This document shows positions 16,739 to 24,265 of a DNA stretch of 64,000 bases, in pieces (position 1 is the stretch's first letter; the number at the start of each line of letters is the position of its first letter). Where the stretch lies: NCBI GenBank assembly GCA_964370715.1, contig CAYJKJ010000003.1:62001-126000 (forward strand), read 5' to 3'. Under the pieces are notes generated by a model. The model ran no database searches, was not told where the DNA came from, and worked only from the letters and a program-made list of their open reading frames with translations. The DNA comes from CAYJAY01 sp964370715. GTDB taxonomy: Bacteria; Bacillota; Clostridia; Oscillospirales; Ruminococcaceae. A program made the translations under genes and the position numbers.

Positions 16739-16840
16739 TTAGAAATACTGCGGTTTTTGCGCCATCGGCGCAAAATGGCGAGCGAAGCTCGACAAGCAGT
16801 ATTTCCAAGAGCTTCACCGAAGGTGAAGATTATTTATATA
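16739..16840 (+). repeat. R1 structured repeat, copy C, overlapping the amidase 3' end
   Basis: Nearly identical to copy A (outer stem 16742-16751 with 16795-16804). Its trailing hairpin (16812-16828) encodes the last codons and the stop of the minus-strand amidase gene. Confidence 0.9.
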
Positions 16841-17539
16841 ATCACTATAACCCTCAAAAATAGTCAACGCAAATTGTTTTTGATATTCCGGATCTTGCAG
16901 TTTTTCGGCATCTTCGGCATTGGTCAAAAATCCGCATTCGATGAGAACGGTTGGAATTTTGATATGTTCAAGAATATAGATATTGCCGTTGCCTTCTTTT
17001 AGTTCTCGTCTGTTATCGGGTTGCAACGTTTCCTCTATCTTTTCCATAATATATTCAGCCGCAACCCTGCTTTCAGAGTTTACCGATCCATATAAAATCT
17101 GGGTTCCGCTTTGGCTATAATCTGAAAATGCATTTTGATGTATGCTTAAATACACGGCGTTTTCGCCAATAGAATTAGCAATTTCAACCCTTTTTCTAAT
17201 GTCGCTTTTCTTTTTTTCCGATATCGTGTTAAGTGAATTATCGCCAACGGCTATGTCGTTTTCCCTTATCATAACAACCTCAACTCCGTTTGCTTCAAAC
17301 AGGTCTCTCAACACAAACGAAATTTCAAGATTAACGTCTTTTTCCAAAACCGTTCCATCCGGTGTTGCTGTTCCGGGGTCGAAATCCCCATGTCCCGCAT
17401 CGATGATGACTACATTTTGCTCGCTATATTTCGCCATAGTTTCGGTTATTCTTGCAAACGGAACTATCGTTAAAAACATTATGCAAAGAACAGAAACCGA
17501 AACAGCGGTTACCGCTATATTATATTGATAGTTTTTCAT
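16814..17539 (-). CDS. cwlD: N-acetylmuramoyl-L-alanine amidase, CwlD-like (Amidase_3)
   Basis: Zinc amidase that cleaves the lactyl-peptide bond of peptidoglycan. CwlD of Bacillus makes muramic lactam in spore cortex. After a short basic start and one N-terminal membrane/signal helix (about 8-28) come VVIIDAGHGDFDPG (zinc His), LEKDVNLE (zinc Glu), LSIHQNAF (zinc His) and IPTVLIECGFLTN (catalytic Glu). The ATG at 17539 is preferred over an upstream TTG because the signal segment then starts MKNYQ. The final residues NNLHLR and the stop lie in R1 copy C. Length and motifs favour CwlD; other membrane-anchored amidases remain possible. Confidence 0.85.
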   Translation of the reverse strand: MKNYQYNIAVTAVSVSVLCIMFLTIVPFARITETMAKYSEQNVVIIDAGHGDFDPGTATPDGTVLEKDVNLEISFVLRDLFEANGVEVVMIRENDIAVGDNSLNTISEKKKSDIRKRVEIANSIGENAVYLSIHQNAFSDYSQSGTQILYGSVNSESRVAAEYIMEKIEETLQPDNRRELKEGNGNIYILEHIKIPTVLIECGFLTNAEDAEKLQDPEYQKQFALTIFEGYSDYINNLHLR

Positions 17540-17627
17540 AAAAATCCATTCTTTCTTAAGTTTGGTGCAACTTTTCACAACGGTATTCAAAGCGAAATAT
17601 TTCGCCTATCGTATTTTGCAAAAAGCA

Positions 17628-17672
17628 CAAAACGAGGTTTTTAAAAATCCTCACCTATTAACACCTCGTTTA
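17628..17672 (-). terminator. Terminator of rmuC
   Basis: Minus strand AAACGAGGT pairs with ACCTCGTTT across an 18-nt loop, followed by a short T-rich run. Confidence 0.6.
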
Positions 17673-17709
17673 ATTCTATGAAAAAACTCTTTTTTAAATT
17701 ACAGGTTTT

Positions 17710-18978
17710 TTATTCCAACAGATCCGATTGATCGTTGTTTGTTTCAAACCCCGGCAAAACCGTTACATCTTTAAGCTTTCGTTGGATGCTTCTTGTTCTA
17801 ACCCCTATTAGTTTATCAAGATCTTCGTTGGCTCGGTTTATCTTGTCCTGAGTTGATTGAAGCACGACGGCAAACTTATCAAATTCCGAACGCACCGAAC
17901 CCAACACGCCCCAAACCTCCGATGATCTTTTTTGAATAGCAAGCGTTCTAAATCCCATCTGTAGGCTGTTTAAAAGCGCCGCCATCGTAGTAGGTCCTGC
18001 TATGCTAATCTTATAATCACGTTGCAACGTTTCAACAAGTCCCAACCGCACCGCCTCGGCATATAGCCCTTCTATCGGCAAAAACATTATACCGAAATCG
18101 GTTGTGTTGGGCGGGTCGATATATTTATCGCTTATATCTTTTGCAAAACGTTTAAGCCTTGCGGTTAGCGCTCCTTGCGCAAGCTCAATCGCTCCGCTGT
18201 CTGCGCTGTCATACGCCGCAAGAAGCTGGGAATACGCATCCATCGGGAACTTTGCATCGATAGGAAGATATGTGAACCCATCTCCGCTGTTGGGCATCTT
18301 GACCGCAAATTCAACCGGATTTGCCGTCCCTTTTTTGGTCACGATATTTTTTTCATACTGCTCAACCGAAAGCATCTGTTCGAGAATAGACCCTAGCTGT
18401 ATCTCGCCCAAAATCCCCCTCGTCTTAACGTTGCTCAAAACTTTTTTAAGGTCACCAACCCCTGCCGCTAACGTCTGCATCTCGCCTAGGCCTTTGTAGA
18501 CCTGTTCCAGGCGTTCCGACACCAATTTAAAGCTTTGGCTTATCTTGTCATCCAACGTTTTTTGGAGCTTCTCATCAACCGTTGTTCGCATAAGGTCAAG
18601 CTTTTTTGCGTTGTCTTCTTGGATCGAAGAAAGGCTTTGAACCATAGTTCTTCGCATATTATCAAGCTTTTGTTCCGTTTCGCCCGAAAACTTTTTAAAA
18701 CTGTTGTCGACCGAACCTAGCGTTATTATGATATTTTTTTGAAGAAGGTCTTGCGAATCTTTAAGTAGCGAACCTAAAGAATTAATGTTGTTTGTCAAAG
18801 TTGCCGAGCTTTCCTGCCTTGAAAGCCGAAGTTCCGACGCCATGTCGTCCCTCAATCGTTTCAACTCTTTTTGCGGAAATTTGTTTTGATCAAGTCGCAT
18901 AAGGACGATAATCGACAACGCAACCGATGTTGCGGAGATAAGCAAAACAACTATTAACAAAATATCGCTGGCATTCAT
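17710..18978 (-). CDS. rmuC: DNA recombination protein RmuC homologue
   Basis: RmuC-family proteins restrict inversions at short inverted repeats and are predicted nucleases. The protein has an N-terminal membrane helix (about 5-25), a long coiled coil (about 30-185) and a C-terminal PD-(D/E)XK-like domain with RGILGEIQLGSILEQ and YLPIDAKFPMDAY, both family hallmarks, then MFLPIEGLYAEAV and GPTTMAALLNSLQMGFRTL. The start is ATG 18978 because GGAGG lies nine bases upstream. A role against palindrome-driven rearrangement is notable beside a palindromic repeat cluster, but that link is only inference. Confidence 0.92.
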   Translation of the reverse strand: MNASDILLIVVLLISATSVALSIIVLMRLDQNKFPQKELKRLRDDMASELRLSRQESSATLTNNINSLGSLLKDSQDLLQKNIIITLGSVDNSFKKFSGETEQKLDNMRRTMVQSLSSIQEDNAKKLDLMRTTVDEKLQKTLDDKISQSFKLVSERLEQVYKGLGEMQTLAAGVGDLKKVLSNVKTRGILGEIQLGSILEQMLSVEQYEKNIVTKKGTANPVEFAVKMPNSGDGFTYLPIDAKFPMDAYSQLLAAYDSADSGAIELAQGALTARLKRFAKDISDKYIDPPNTTDFGIMFLPIEGLYAEAVRLGLVETLQRDYKISIAGPTTMAALLNSLQMGFRTLAIQKRSSEVWGVLGSVRSEFDKFAVVLQSTQDKINRANEDLDKLIGVRTRSIQRKLKDVTVLPGFETNNDQSDLLE

Positions 18979-19006
18979 AGAAATTCCTCCATTATATTTA
19001 AAGTTT

Positions 19007-19036
19007 AAGGGCAAACCCAAAATTGGCTTTGCCCTT
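19007..19036. terminator. Stable hairpin between a nucleoside hydrolase gene and rmuC
   Basis: AAGGGCAAACCC pairs with GGCTTTGCCCTT almost fully. The T run follows on the plus strand, while both flanking genes are on the minus strand. It may act as a weak terminator or processing site. Confidence 0.4.
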
Positions 19037-19068
19037 TTTTCGTGTTTTCTGTTTTTAAAAATTGTTAC

Positions 19069-20019
19069 CTATTTTATAACGCTTAAGCATTCCAGCAACA
19101 TATTAACATATTCTTCTCGATTAACGTTAATCGCAACAACGGTGTTGGGTGGTTTTTTTAGAATACCTTTTGTGTCGGTAACTGTGCAACCCCTTGTGTA
19201 TCTTCCGTCGAGATCAACCTTAACATAATATGGCTTTGTTTCGATTATCGAAGCATCGATTAGCCAAGCTATCGGCAAAGGGGCTTGAATTGGGCAACCA
19301 ATCGACAGGATAGGATTTTCAAAATGATCTGCATACGCTTTAAGAAGTTCGACCAAAAGTTTTGCTACGGGATTGTCTATCTCTTCAAGGCGTTTTCTTT
19401 CATTAAACTGGATATAGGCTTTTTTTGTTGCATCAAGCCCACACATCAAAACCCTTATACCGCTTTGGAAAACAACGTCGGCAGCTTCCGGATCGTGGAC
19501 AACGTTGAACTCTGCGCTCGGCAAGCTGTCGCCACCAAACGCCGCACCGCCCATCATCGCAATCCCGTCTATCTTTGCGTGTAGCTCGGGGTGTGATAAA
19601 AGAAAGATAGCGATGTTGGTCAACGGACCTGTCGCAACGAGTATCACGTTGTTTGGGCTTTCGCTTACCGTTCGTGCCATAAGTTGAACGGCGTTTATGT
19701 TTTCGGTCGACATCGTCGGTGAATTAAGCTTTTCCGCAACACCGCAAAGCCCGTCCTCGCCGTTCGCAAGGCTCGCTTTTGCCGAAACCCTAAGTTGTGA
19801 AAGTATCCCTTTTTTTGCTCCCGCCGCTACCGGAATGTCGGAAGCTCCTAAAAGTTGCAAAATTTTTAGCGTGTTTTCGGTGCATTGTTTAACAGGGCGC
19901 ACCCCAAAAGTTGTTGTAACCGCCAAAAGATCTATATCGTTTGAATACACCGCAAACGCAAGCGCAAACGCCTCGTCGACCCCTGTGTCGACATCCATAA
20001 TAACCGAAATCTTACTCAA
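19069..20019 (-). CDS. Inosine-uridine-preferring nucleoside hydrolase family protein (second of pair)
   Basis: Hydrolyses the N-glycosidic bond of nucleosides to base and ribose. The 316-residue protein has the N-terminal calcium/ribose motif as MDVDTGVDEAFAL, in which the usual DD pair is DE. It also has ATGPLTNIAI, MMGGA, AEFNVVHDPEAA and the C-terminal TRGCTVTD. It starts at TTG (20019), which overlaps the upstream gene's stop as TTGA and has AAGGAG upstream. No ATG fits, because the first one falls inside the active-site motif. The Asp-to-Glu change may alter metal binding or specificity. Confidence 0.88.
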   Translation of the reverse strand: MSKISVIMDVDTGVDEAFALAFAVYSNDIDLLAVTTTFGVRPVKQCTENTLKILQLLGASDIPVAAGAKKGILSQLRVSAKASLANGEDGLCGVAEKLNSPTMSTENINAVQLMARTVSESPNNVILVATGPLTNIAIFLLSHPELHAKIDGIAMMGGAAFGGDSLPSAEFNVVHDPEAADVVFQSGIRVLMCGLDATKKAYIQFNERKRLEEIDNPVAKLLVELLKAYADHFENPILSIGCPIQAPLPIAWLIDASIIETKPYYVKVDLDGRYTRGCTVTDTKGILKKPPNTVVAINVNREEYVNMLLECLSVIK

Positions 20020-20996
20020 AACACTTCACTCCTTCGACCTGCATAGAAATTTAGGCTCTTAAAAAACAACCGCACAAACGCTTTTCTGTCAACGCTTCTA
20101 ACCAAATAAACGTTAGGCAATCGGTCGAACCGGTTTTCCCAATCGATGATTGTTTGCCCAACCGTTTGAGAGCCTTGACATTCGCATATAACATAATGCG
20201 ATTCTATCTTTGTTGTTGTGTCGTCTATCAAAACCGCCGCAGCCACTGCATCGCATATAACGGTTTTATCTTTTTTCGCTTTGGTAAATGCTGCAAACGG
20301 TTTATCGTTTGTTCCTCCAAAGTTTCTGAAATCTTGGATAAACGAAACAAATTTGCCAACCTTTGTTGTTGACCCTGCTATCTCCGCCGTTTCGGCTTCG
20401 GTTAGGTATGCCGTTTTGCAAGCGTCAAGATCTACCATTATAAGCTGTTTAAATCCTGCCTCAAGGACGATAGCCATCGCCTCGGGATCTTGCCAAACGT
20501 TAAACTCGGCATAAGGGGTAACGTTTCCGGCGTGTGCAGCGCCCCCCATCATGACAACTTTTTTTATATGTCTCGCTATGTTCGGATATTTAAGAACCGT
20601 TATAGCAAGGTTGGTCAACGGACCCATCGTTATTATCTCGAGTTCGCCGTCATACTGAAGCGCTGTTTCATATATAAGCTCCCAAGCAAGTCTTGGATAA
20701 AATCTTCTTTTGGTTTCGAAAAACTCAAAATCCCCCATCCCGTTTTTCCCGTGAAGGTGTTCCGCCAGCGGGTTGCTTTTGAGCAACGCTTTTTCCGCTC
20801 CTCTTGCAACTATCGTGTCGATATTTAAAAGGTCACACAAACTTAATGCGTTGGAAGAGGTCATTTCAAGAGGAACGTTTCCAAACGAAGTCGTTATTCC
20901 AACAATGTTAATCTCTTCACACGCATTCAAGATCATAAGCGCTTGTGCATCGTCTATACCGGGATCGCAATCAATTATAACAGGTCTTCTACTCAT
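20016..20996 (-). CDS. Inosine-uridine-preferring nucleoside hydrolase (first of pair)
   Basis: Same family as the downstream gene but with a canonical IIDCDPGIDDAQAL motif, TMGPLTNLAI, MMGGAAHAGN, AEFNVWQDPEA and GQTIIDW near the C-terminus. It has 326 residues from ATG 20996, chosen because GGAGG lies nine bases upstream. Overlap with the next gene by four bases indicates coupled translation. Two divergent hydrolases in one operon suggests complementary nucleoside specificities or a heteromer. No transporter for nucleosides is adjacent. Confidence 0.92.
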   Translation of the reverse strand: MSRRPVIIDCDPGIDDAQALMILNACEEINIVGITTSFGNVPLEMTSSNALSLCDLLNIDTIVARGAEKALLKSNPLAEHLHGKNGMGDFEFFETKRRFYPRLAWELIYETALQYDGELEIITMGPLTNLAITVLKYPNIARHIKKVVMMGGAAHAGNVTPYAEFNVWQDPEAMAIVLEAGFKQLIMVDLDACKTAYLTEAETAEIAGSTTKVGKFVSFIQDFRNFGGTNDKPFAAFTKAKKDKTVICDAVAAAVLIDDTTTKIESHYVICECQGSQTVGQTIIDWENRFDRLPNVYLVRSVDRKAFVRLFFKSLNFYAGRRSEVF

Positions 20997-21186
20997 CAGA
21001 ATAAGCCTCCAAAGCAAAACATAGTTTTTTAATATGTATTATAAACACCGTAGCAAAGCCACATGGATTATTTCCACCGTGTAGGGTTAAATACCGCTAC
21101 AACTTCATATTAATAATATAATATATCAAATCGCATTTCAATGCAACAACTTGCTTATAACTTTTAATCGAAAGGTCGCAAAAAAA

Positions 21187-22014
21187 TTGTATAAAACATT
21201 TAAAATCACAAAGCTCGGAGCAGGTCTTTTGCTGTTGGCTCTCGCTCTTGTCGCAACAACCGTCATCGTTAATGTTTCTCTTTCAAAATCCGCTTCCTCA
21301 ATTCTACCACAAATAATAGAAAAAAGCGATACTCAAAAAAACATTGGTTCGCCGCAAAATCTCGACGATCCAAAAAAAATTGCATACATGACGTTTGACG
21401 ACGGACCTTCTAAAAACACCGAATATCTTCTTTCAACGCTTGAACAGCTAGACGTTAAAGCAACGTTTTTTGTCATCGCCCACAACGAGGAGTATTTCGA
21501 TCTTTTAACAAAAGCAAAAAACCTGGGTCATTCGATTGCTCCACATTCATACAGCCATAAATACAGCGAAATATACAGCAGTAGCCAAAACTTTATGGCA
21601 GATTTTAGCAAGGTAGTCGATGTTATCGAACAATACTGCGGCGAGGTTTCCCCCATCTTTCGTTTTCCTGCCGGAAGTTCCAACACGCTATACAAAAAAT
21701 ACGGCCACGATAATTTGCTTAATGAGATTATCGATATAACAAAGCAAAATGGTTATCGCTATTTTGATTGGAACATCGACACAAGAGACGGGCTGTCTTC
21801 AAACGCTATCTCGGCAGAAGAGATATTCAATAATTTTTTAAAGGATTATCAAAATCTTAGCGCCAACCAACCCCCCGTTATTTTAATGCACGATTCCTCG
21901 GTTGGAGAAACTTCGGCAGATGGCGCTCGGCTGATAATTGAATTTTTAAAACAACAAGGGTTTAGTTTTGGCACGCTCGAAAACTGCGAAATTGACATAC
22001 ATCATTCACACTAG
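21187..22014 (+). CDS. Polysaccharide deacetylase (NodB domain), membrane anchored
   Basis: Family 4 carbohydrate esterase that removes acetyl or related groups from peptidoglycan or other glycans. After a basic start and one membrane helix (LGAGLLLLALALVATTVIV) comes the NodB domain: MTFDDGPSKNT (catalytic Asp and metal Asp), APHSYSHKY (metal His pair), FRFPAGSSN, and ILMHDSS. All metal ligands are present. The frame extends to a TTG at 21151, but TTG 21187 has an AAAGG at suitable distance and gives a cleaner membrane anchor. Both starts are non-ATG and uncertain. Confidence 0.88.
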   Translation: MYKTFKITKLGAGLLLLALALVATTVIVNVSLSKSASSILPQIIEKSDTQKNIGSPQNLDDPKKIAYMTFDDGPSKNTEYLLSTLEQLDVKATFFVIAHNEEYFDLLTKAKNLGHSIAPHSYSHKYSEIYSSSQNFMADFSKVVDVIEQYCGEVSPIFRFPAGSSNTLYKKYGHDNLLNEIIDITKQNGYRYFDWNIDTRDGLSSNAISAEEIFNNFLKDYQNLSANQPPVILMHDSSVGETSADGARLIIEFLKQQGFSFGTLENCEIDIHHSH

Positions 22015-22055
22015 TCGGAACAATTCACCCCATATTTTCCTCGCAAATTCAGCAA

Positions 22056-22084
22056 TTGCTATTTTTCTATTATTGTTATATAAT
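22056..22084 (+). promoter_or_regulatory. Promoter of the DUF5685 operon
   Basis: TTGCTA (22056-22061), 17-bp spacer, TATAAT (22079-22084), about 30 bp before the first start codon. Confidence 0.65.
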
Positions 22085-22116
22085 AACCAAGTATAGATTT
22101 TTTAAAAGAGGAAAAG

Positions 22117-23007
22117 ATGTTTGGTTATGTTGTTCCGAAAAAATGTGAATTAAAGGTTAGGGAATTCAACCTCTATCGAGCATATTATTGTTCGGTTTGT
22201 CGGGAGCTTAAAAACCTAGGGCCTTTTGCCAAAGCAACGCTAAACTATGATTTCACGTTTATGGCGCTTGTTGCGGCGGCAGTTTCAAACGACCAAAGCG
22301 ACCTCTACAAGGGACGATGCACAACTAACCCGCTTTCAACAAAAGCGATGATAAAACAAAATGATTTTTTAAAATTAACGGCGGTAGCTTCGATATTAAG
22401 CGTTAAATATAAACTTGTCGACAACATAAACGATGAAGATTTCTTCGGAAAACTAAAAGCCTATATAATGTATCTCGGTCTTTATCTTTCTTTTAAAAAA
22501 GCTTCTAATCTTCATCCCGAAATCGATCGACTTATCAAAGAATGTATGAATAACCAAAACGCTATCGAAAAGCAAAACGAAACATCGGTAGATAAAGTTG
22601 CCGAACCAACGTCGTTTTGTCTTGGCAAGATATTCGAGATGTTGTCGGACGACCTTGACCAAAAACGAATTTTGTTTCGCCTTGGCTACTACACCGGAAA
22701 GTTTGTCTATTGTTCCGATATGCTGGATGATCTTGTAGATGATATTAAAAATTCTTGCTATAATCCGCTTAAACTCGAAAATAATCTCAGCACAGCCTCT
22801 AGCGAACAACAGATAACCGATATTATAAACGACTATCGCCCCCAACTTAACATATTAATCTGTGAGATTGCGAAAGCTTATAATCTTTTAGAGATAAAAA
22901 ACCTTAATTCAATAATTGAAAACATAATTTTTTTAGGATTAACCGATTCGGTAACCGACATTGGTTTAAAAAAGAAAGGAAACAAATTCAATGCCCAACC
23001 CATATAA
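22117..23007 (+). CDS. DUF5685 family protein
   Basis: 296 residues starting MFGYVVPKKCELKVREFNLYRAYYCSVCRELK, the diagnostic N-terminus of DUF5685 proteins of Clostridia, with a CSVC pair. The remainder is alpha-helical, with acidic DMLDDLVDDIKN near residue 210 that recalls metal-binding helices of all-alpha enzymes. No function is established. The 3' end overlaps the J-domain gene by 17 bp. DUF5685, a J-domain protein and a small membrane protein together form a three-gene unit. Confidence 0.8.
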   Translation: MFGYVVPKKCELKVREFNLYRAYYCSVCRELKNLGPFAKATLNYDFTFMALVAAAVSNDQSDLYKGRCTTNPLSTKAMIKQNDFLKLTAVASILSVKYKLVDNINDEDFFGKLKAYIMYLGLYLSFKKASNLHPEIDRLIKECMNNQNAIEKQNETSVDKVAEPTSFCLGKIFEMLSDDLDQKRILFRLGYYTGKFVYCSDMLDDLVDDIKNSCYNPLKLENNLSTASSEQQITDIINDYRPQLNILICEIAKAYNLLEIKNLNSIIENIIFLGLTDSVTDIGLKKKGNKFNAQPI

Positions 23008-23665
23008 CACTCTTGGAATACCCCACGACAGCGACGAAGCAACCGTTAAAGAGGCGTATAAACAACTCGCCATGAAATATGCTCCCGACAACTATTCGGG
23101 AAATCCGCTAGCGGATCTTGCCGCTTCTAAGATGCAATCAATCGATCAAGCTTATGACGAGATAATGGCGCAAAAAAGGCTTGGCATCGACGCTAGCAAA
23201 GCGCAGGACGCCAGCAACTTTTCAAACCAAAGCGGCGAAACATCTAACCAAAGTTCAACCAAATCCTCAAAATTTGATAGCGGATATATAAGAAGCCTTC
23301 TCGCTCAAAACCGTGTAGCGGTAGCGGAGGACAACCTTCTTAAAGTCGAAAGATCCCTCAGAGATGCTGAATGGAGCTTTCTCATGGGGCAGACGATGTA
23401 TGCAAAAGGTTGGGTAGACGAAGCTAAAAAACACTATACAAACGCTGTGTCTTCCGACCCCTACAACACCGAATATAAACAAGCTCTTGAAAAAATCAAT
23501 ACCATGAGAACCAACGGTCCAAACGGTTCACCTTATGGAAATCCTTATGGCGACAGGGGTGGTTATAACCAACAACCGCAGATGATGGCTTGTAGCGGTT
23601 GCGACCTTTGCACCAGTATGCTTTGTGCAAACTGTTTGTGCAACTGTTTGGGTGGCGGTTGCTAA
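22991..23665 (+). CDS. J-domain protein with altered HPD motif and cysteine-rich tail
   Basis: 224 residues. Residues 4-60 follow the DnaJ J-domain (PYNTLGIPHDSDEATVKEAY, then NPLADLAASKMQSIDQAYDEI). The invariant HPD is KYAPDNY here, with Ala in place of His (codon GCT). That His is needed to stimulate DnaK ATPase, so classical co-chaperone activity is doubtful. The middle (about 95-170) resembles a tetratricopeptide-like helical region. The end carries eight cysteines in CSGCDLCTSMLCANCLCNC, a possible metal site or membrane-proximal lipid anchor. It overlaps the DUF5685 gene by 17 bp. Confidence 0.82.
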   Translation: MPNPYNTLGIPHDSDEATVKEAYKQLAMKYAPDNYSGNPLADLAASKMQSIDQAYDEIMAQKRLGIDASKAQDASNFSNQSGETSNQSSTKSSKFDSGYIRSLLAQNRVAVAEDNLLKVERSLRDAEWSFLMGQTMYAKGWVDEAKKHYTNAVSSDPYNTEYKQALEKINTMRTNGPNGSPYGNPYGDRGGYNQQPQMMACSGCDLCTSMLCANCLCNCLGGGC

Positions 23666-23671
23666 AAACCT

Positions 23672-24214
23672 ATGAAAGAAAAAAACTATAAAATCGTTCT
23701 TTCGGGAATTCTCTCTGCTGTTGCTGTTGTCGTCATGCTTTTAGGTTCGACAATCCCATTCGCAACGTTTGCGGTTCCGGCGATAGCCTCTATTTGTATA
23801 TTCTTTTTTGTGATAGAATTCTCCGCAAAACACGCATTTTTGGTCTATCTTGCAATATCGCTTTTAAGCATATTTATCGTTCCCGACAAAGAACTTTGCT
23901 TAATGTTTATATTGTTTTTCGGCCTGTTCCCTATCGTTAAATACTATATAGAATCAAAGCTTCGTTCAAAAGCGATACAGCTTGTTTTAAAATTTATTTT
24001 TTGCAACGCTAGCATCGTTCTAATATATTCTCTTTTGTATTTCGTTTTGGTTATCCCGGCGGTTAAACAAGAACTCATGCAGTATACGGGAATAATGCTA
24101 ATAGCGCTAATCGTTGCCGGAAACATAACTTTTTTACTATACGACATAGCGTTCACAAGGCTTATTTCAACGTATGTTTCGGTGTATCGAGCAAAGTTTT
24201 TAAGAAAACTATAG
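23672..24214 (+). CDS. Small polytopic membrane protein
   Basis: 180 residues with five or six hydrophobic helices and a basic C-terminus (YRAKFLRKL). It lies 6 bp after the J-domain gene, so the two are cotranscribed. The shape resembles substrate-binding (S) subunits of ECF transporters, but no family motif is clear. It could equally be an unrelated membrane partner of the J-like protein. It is annotated by position and topology only. Confidence 0.6.
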   Translation: MKEKNYKIVLSGILSAVAVVVMLLGSTIPFATFAVPAIASICIFFFVIEFSAKHAFLVYLAISLLSIFIVPDKELCLMFILFFGLFPIVKYYIESKLRSKAIQLVLKFIFCNASIVLIYSLLYFVLVIPAVKQELMQYTGIMLIALIVAGNITFLLYDIAFTRLISTYVSVYRAKFLRKL

Positions 24215-24220
24215 AATATT

Positions 24221-24263
24221 AAAACCCCTTTAGCAAGCAGAAACACTTGCCAAAGGGGTTTTT
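24221..24263. terminator. Bidirectional terminator
   Basis: AAAACCCCTTTAGCAAG pairs with CTTGCCAAAGGGGTTTT and is followed by TTTTG. The A-tract on the left serves the minus-strand M20 gene. Confidence 0.88.
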
Positions 24264-24265
24264 GT

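Larger units (their letters stand above)
16243..16813. other. 571-bp intergenic region made almost entirely of structured repeats
   Basis: No coding sequence. In order it holds a 5' fragment of element R1, the two arms of R2 with a short internal tandem (TTCCGCATTTCGTA repeated), and three complete R1 copies in tandem. The last R1 runs into the 3' end of the amidase gene. Confidence 0.85.

Noticed and set aside
16290..16840. CRISPR array
   Set aside because: The repeats are about 100 bp, internally paired, unevenly spaced, and have no unique spacers or cas genes.
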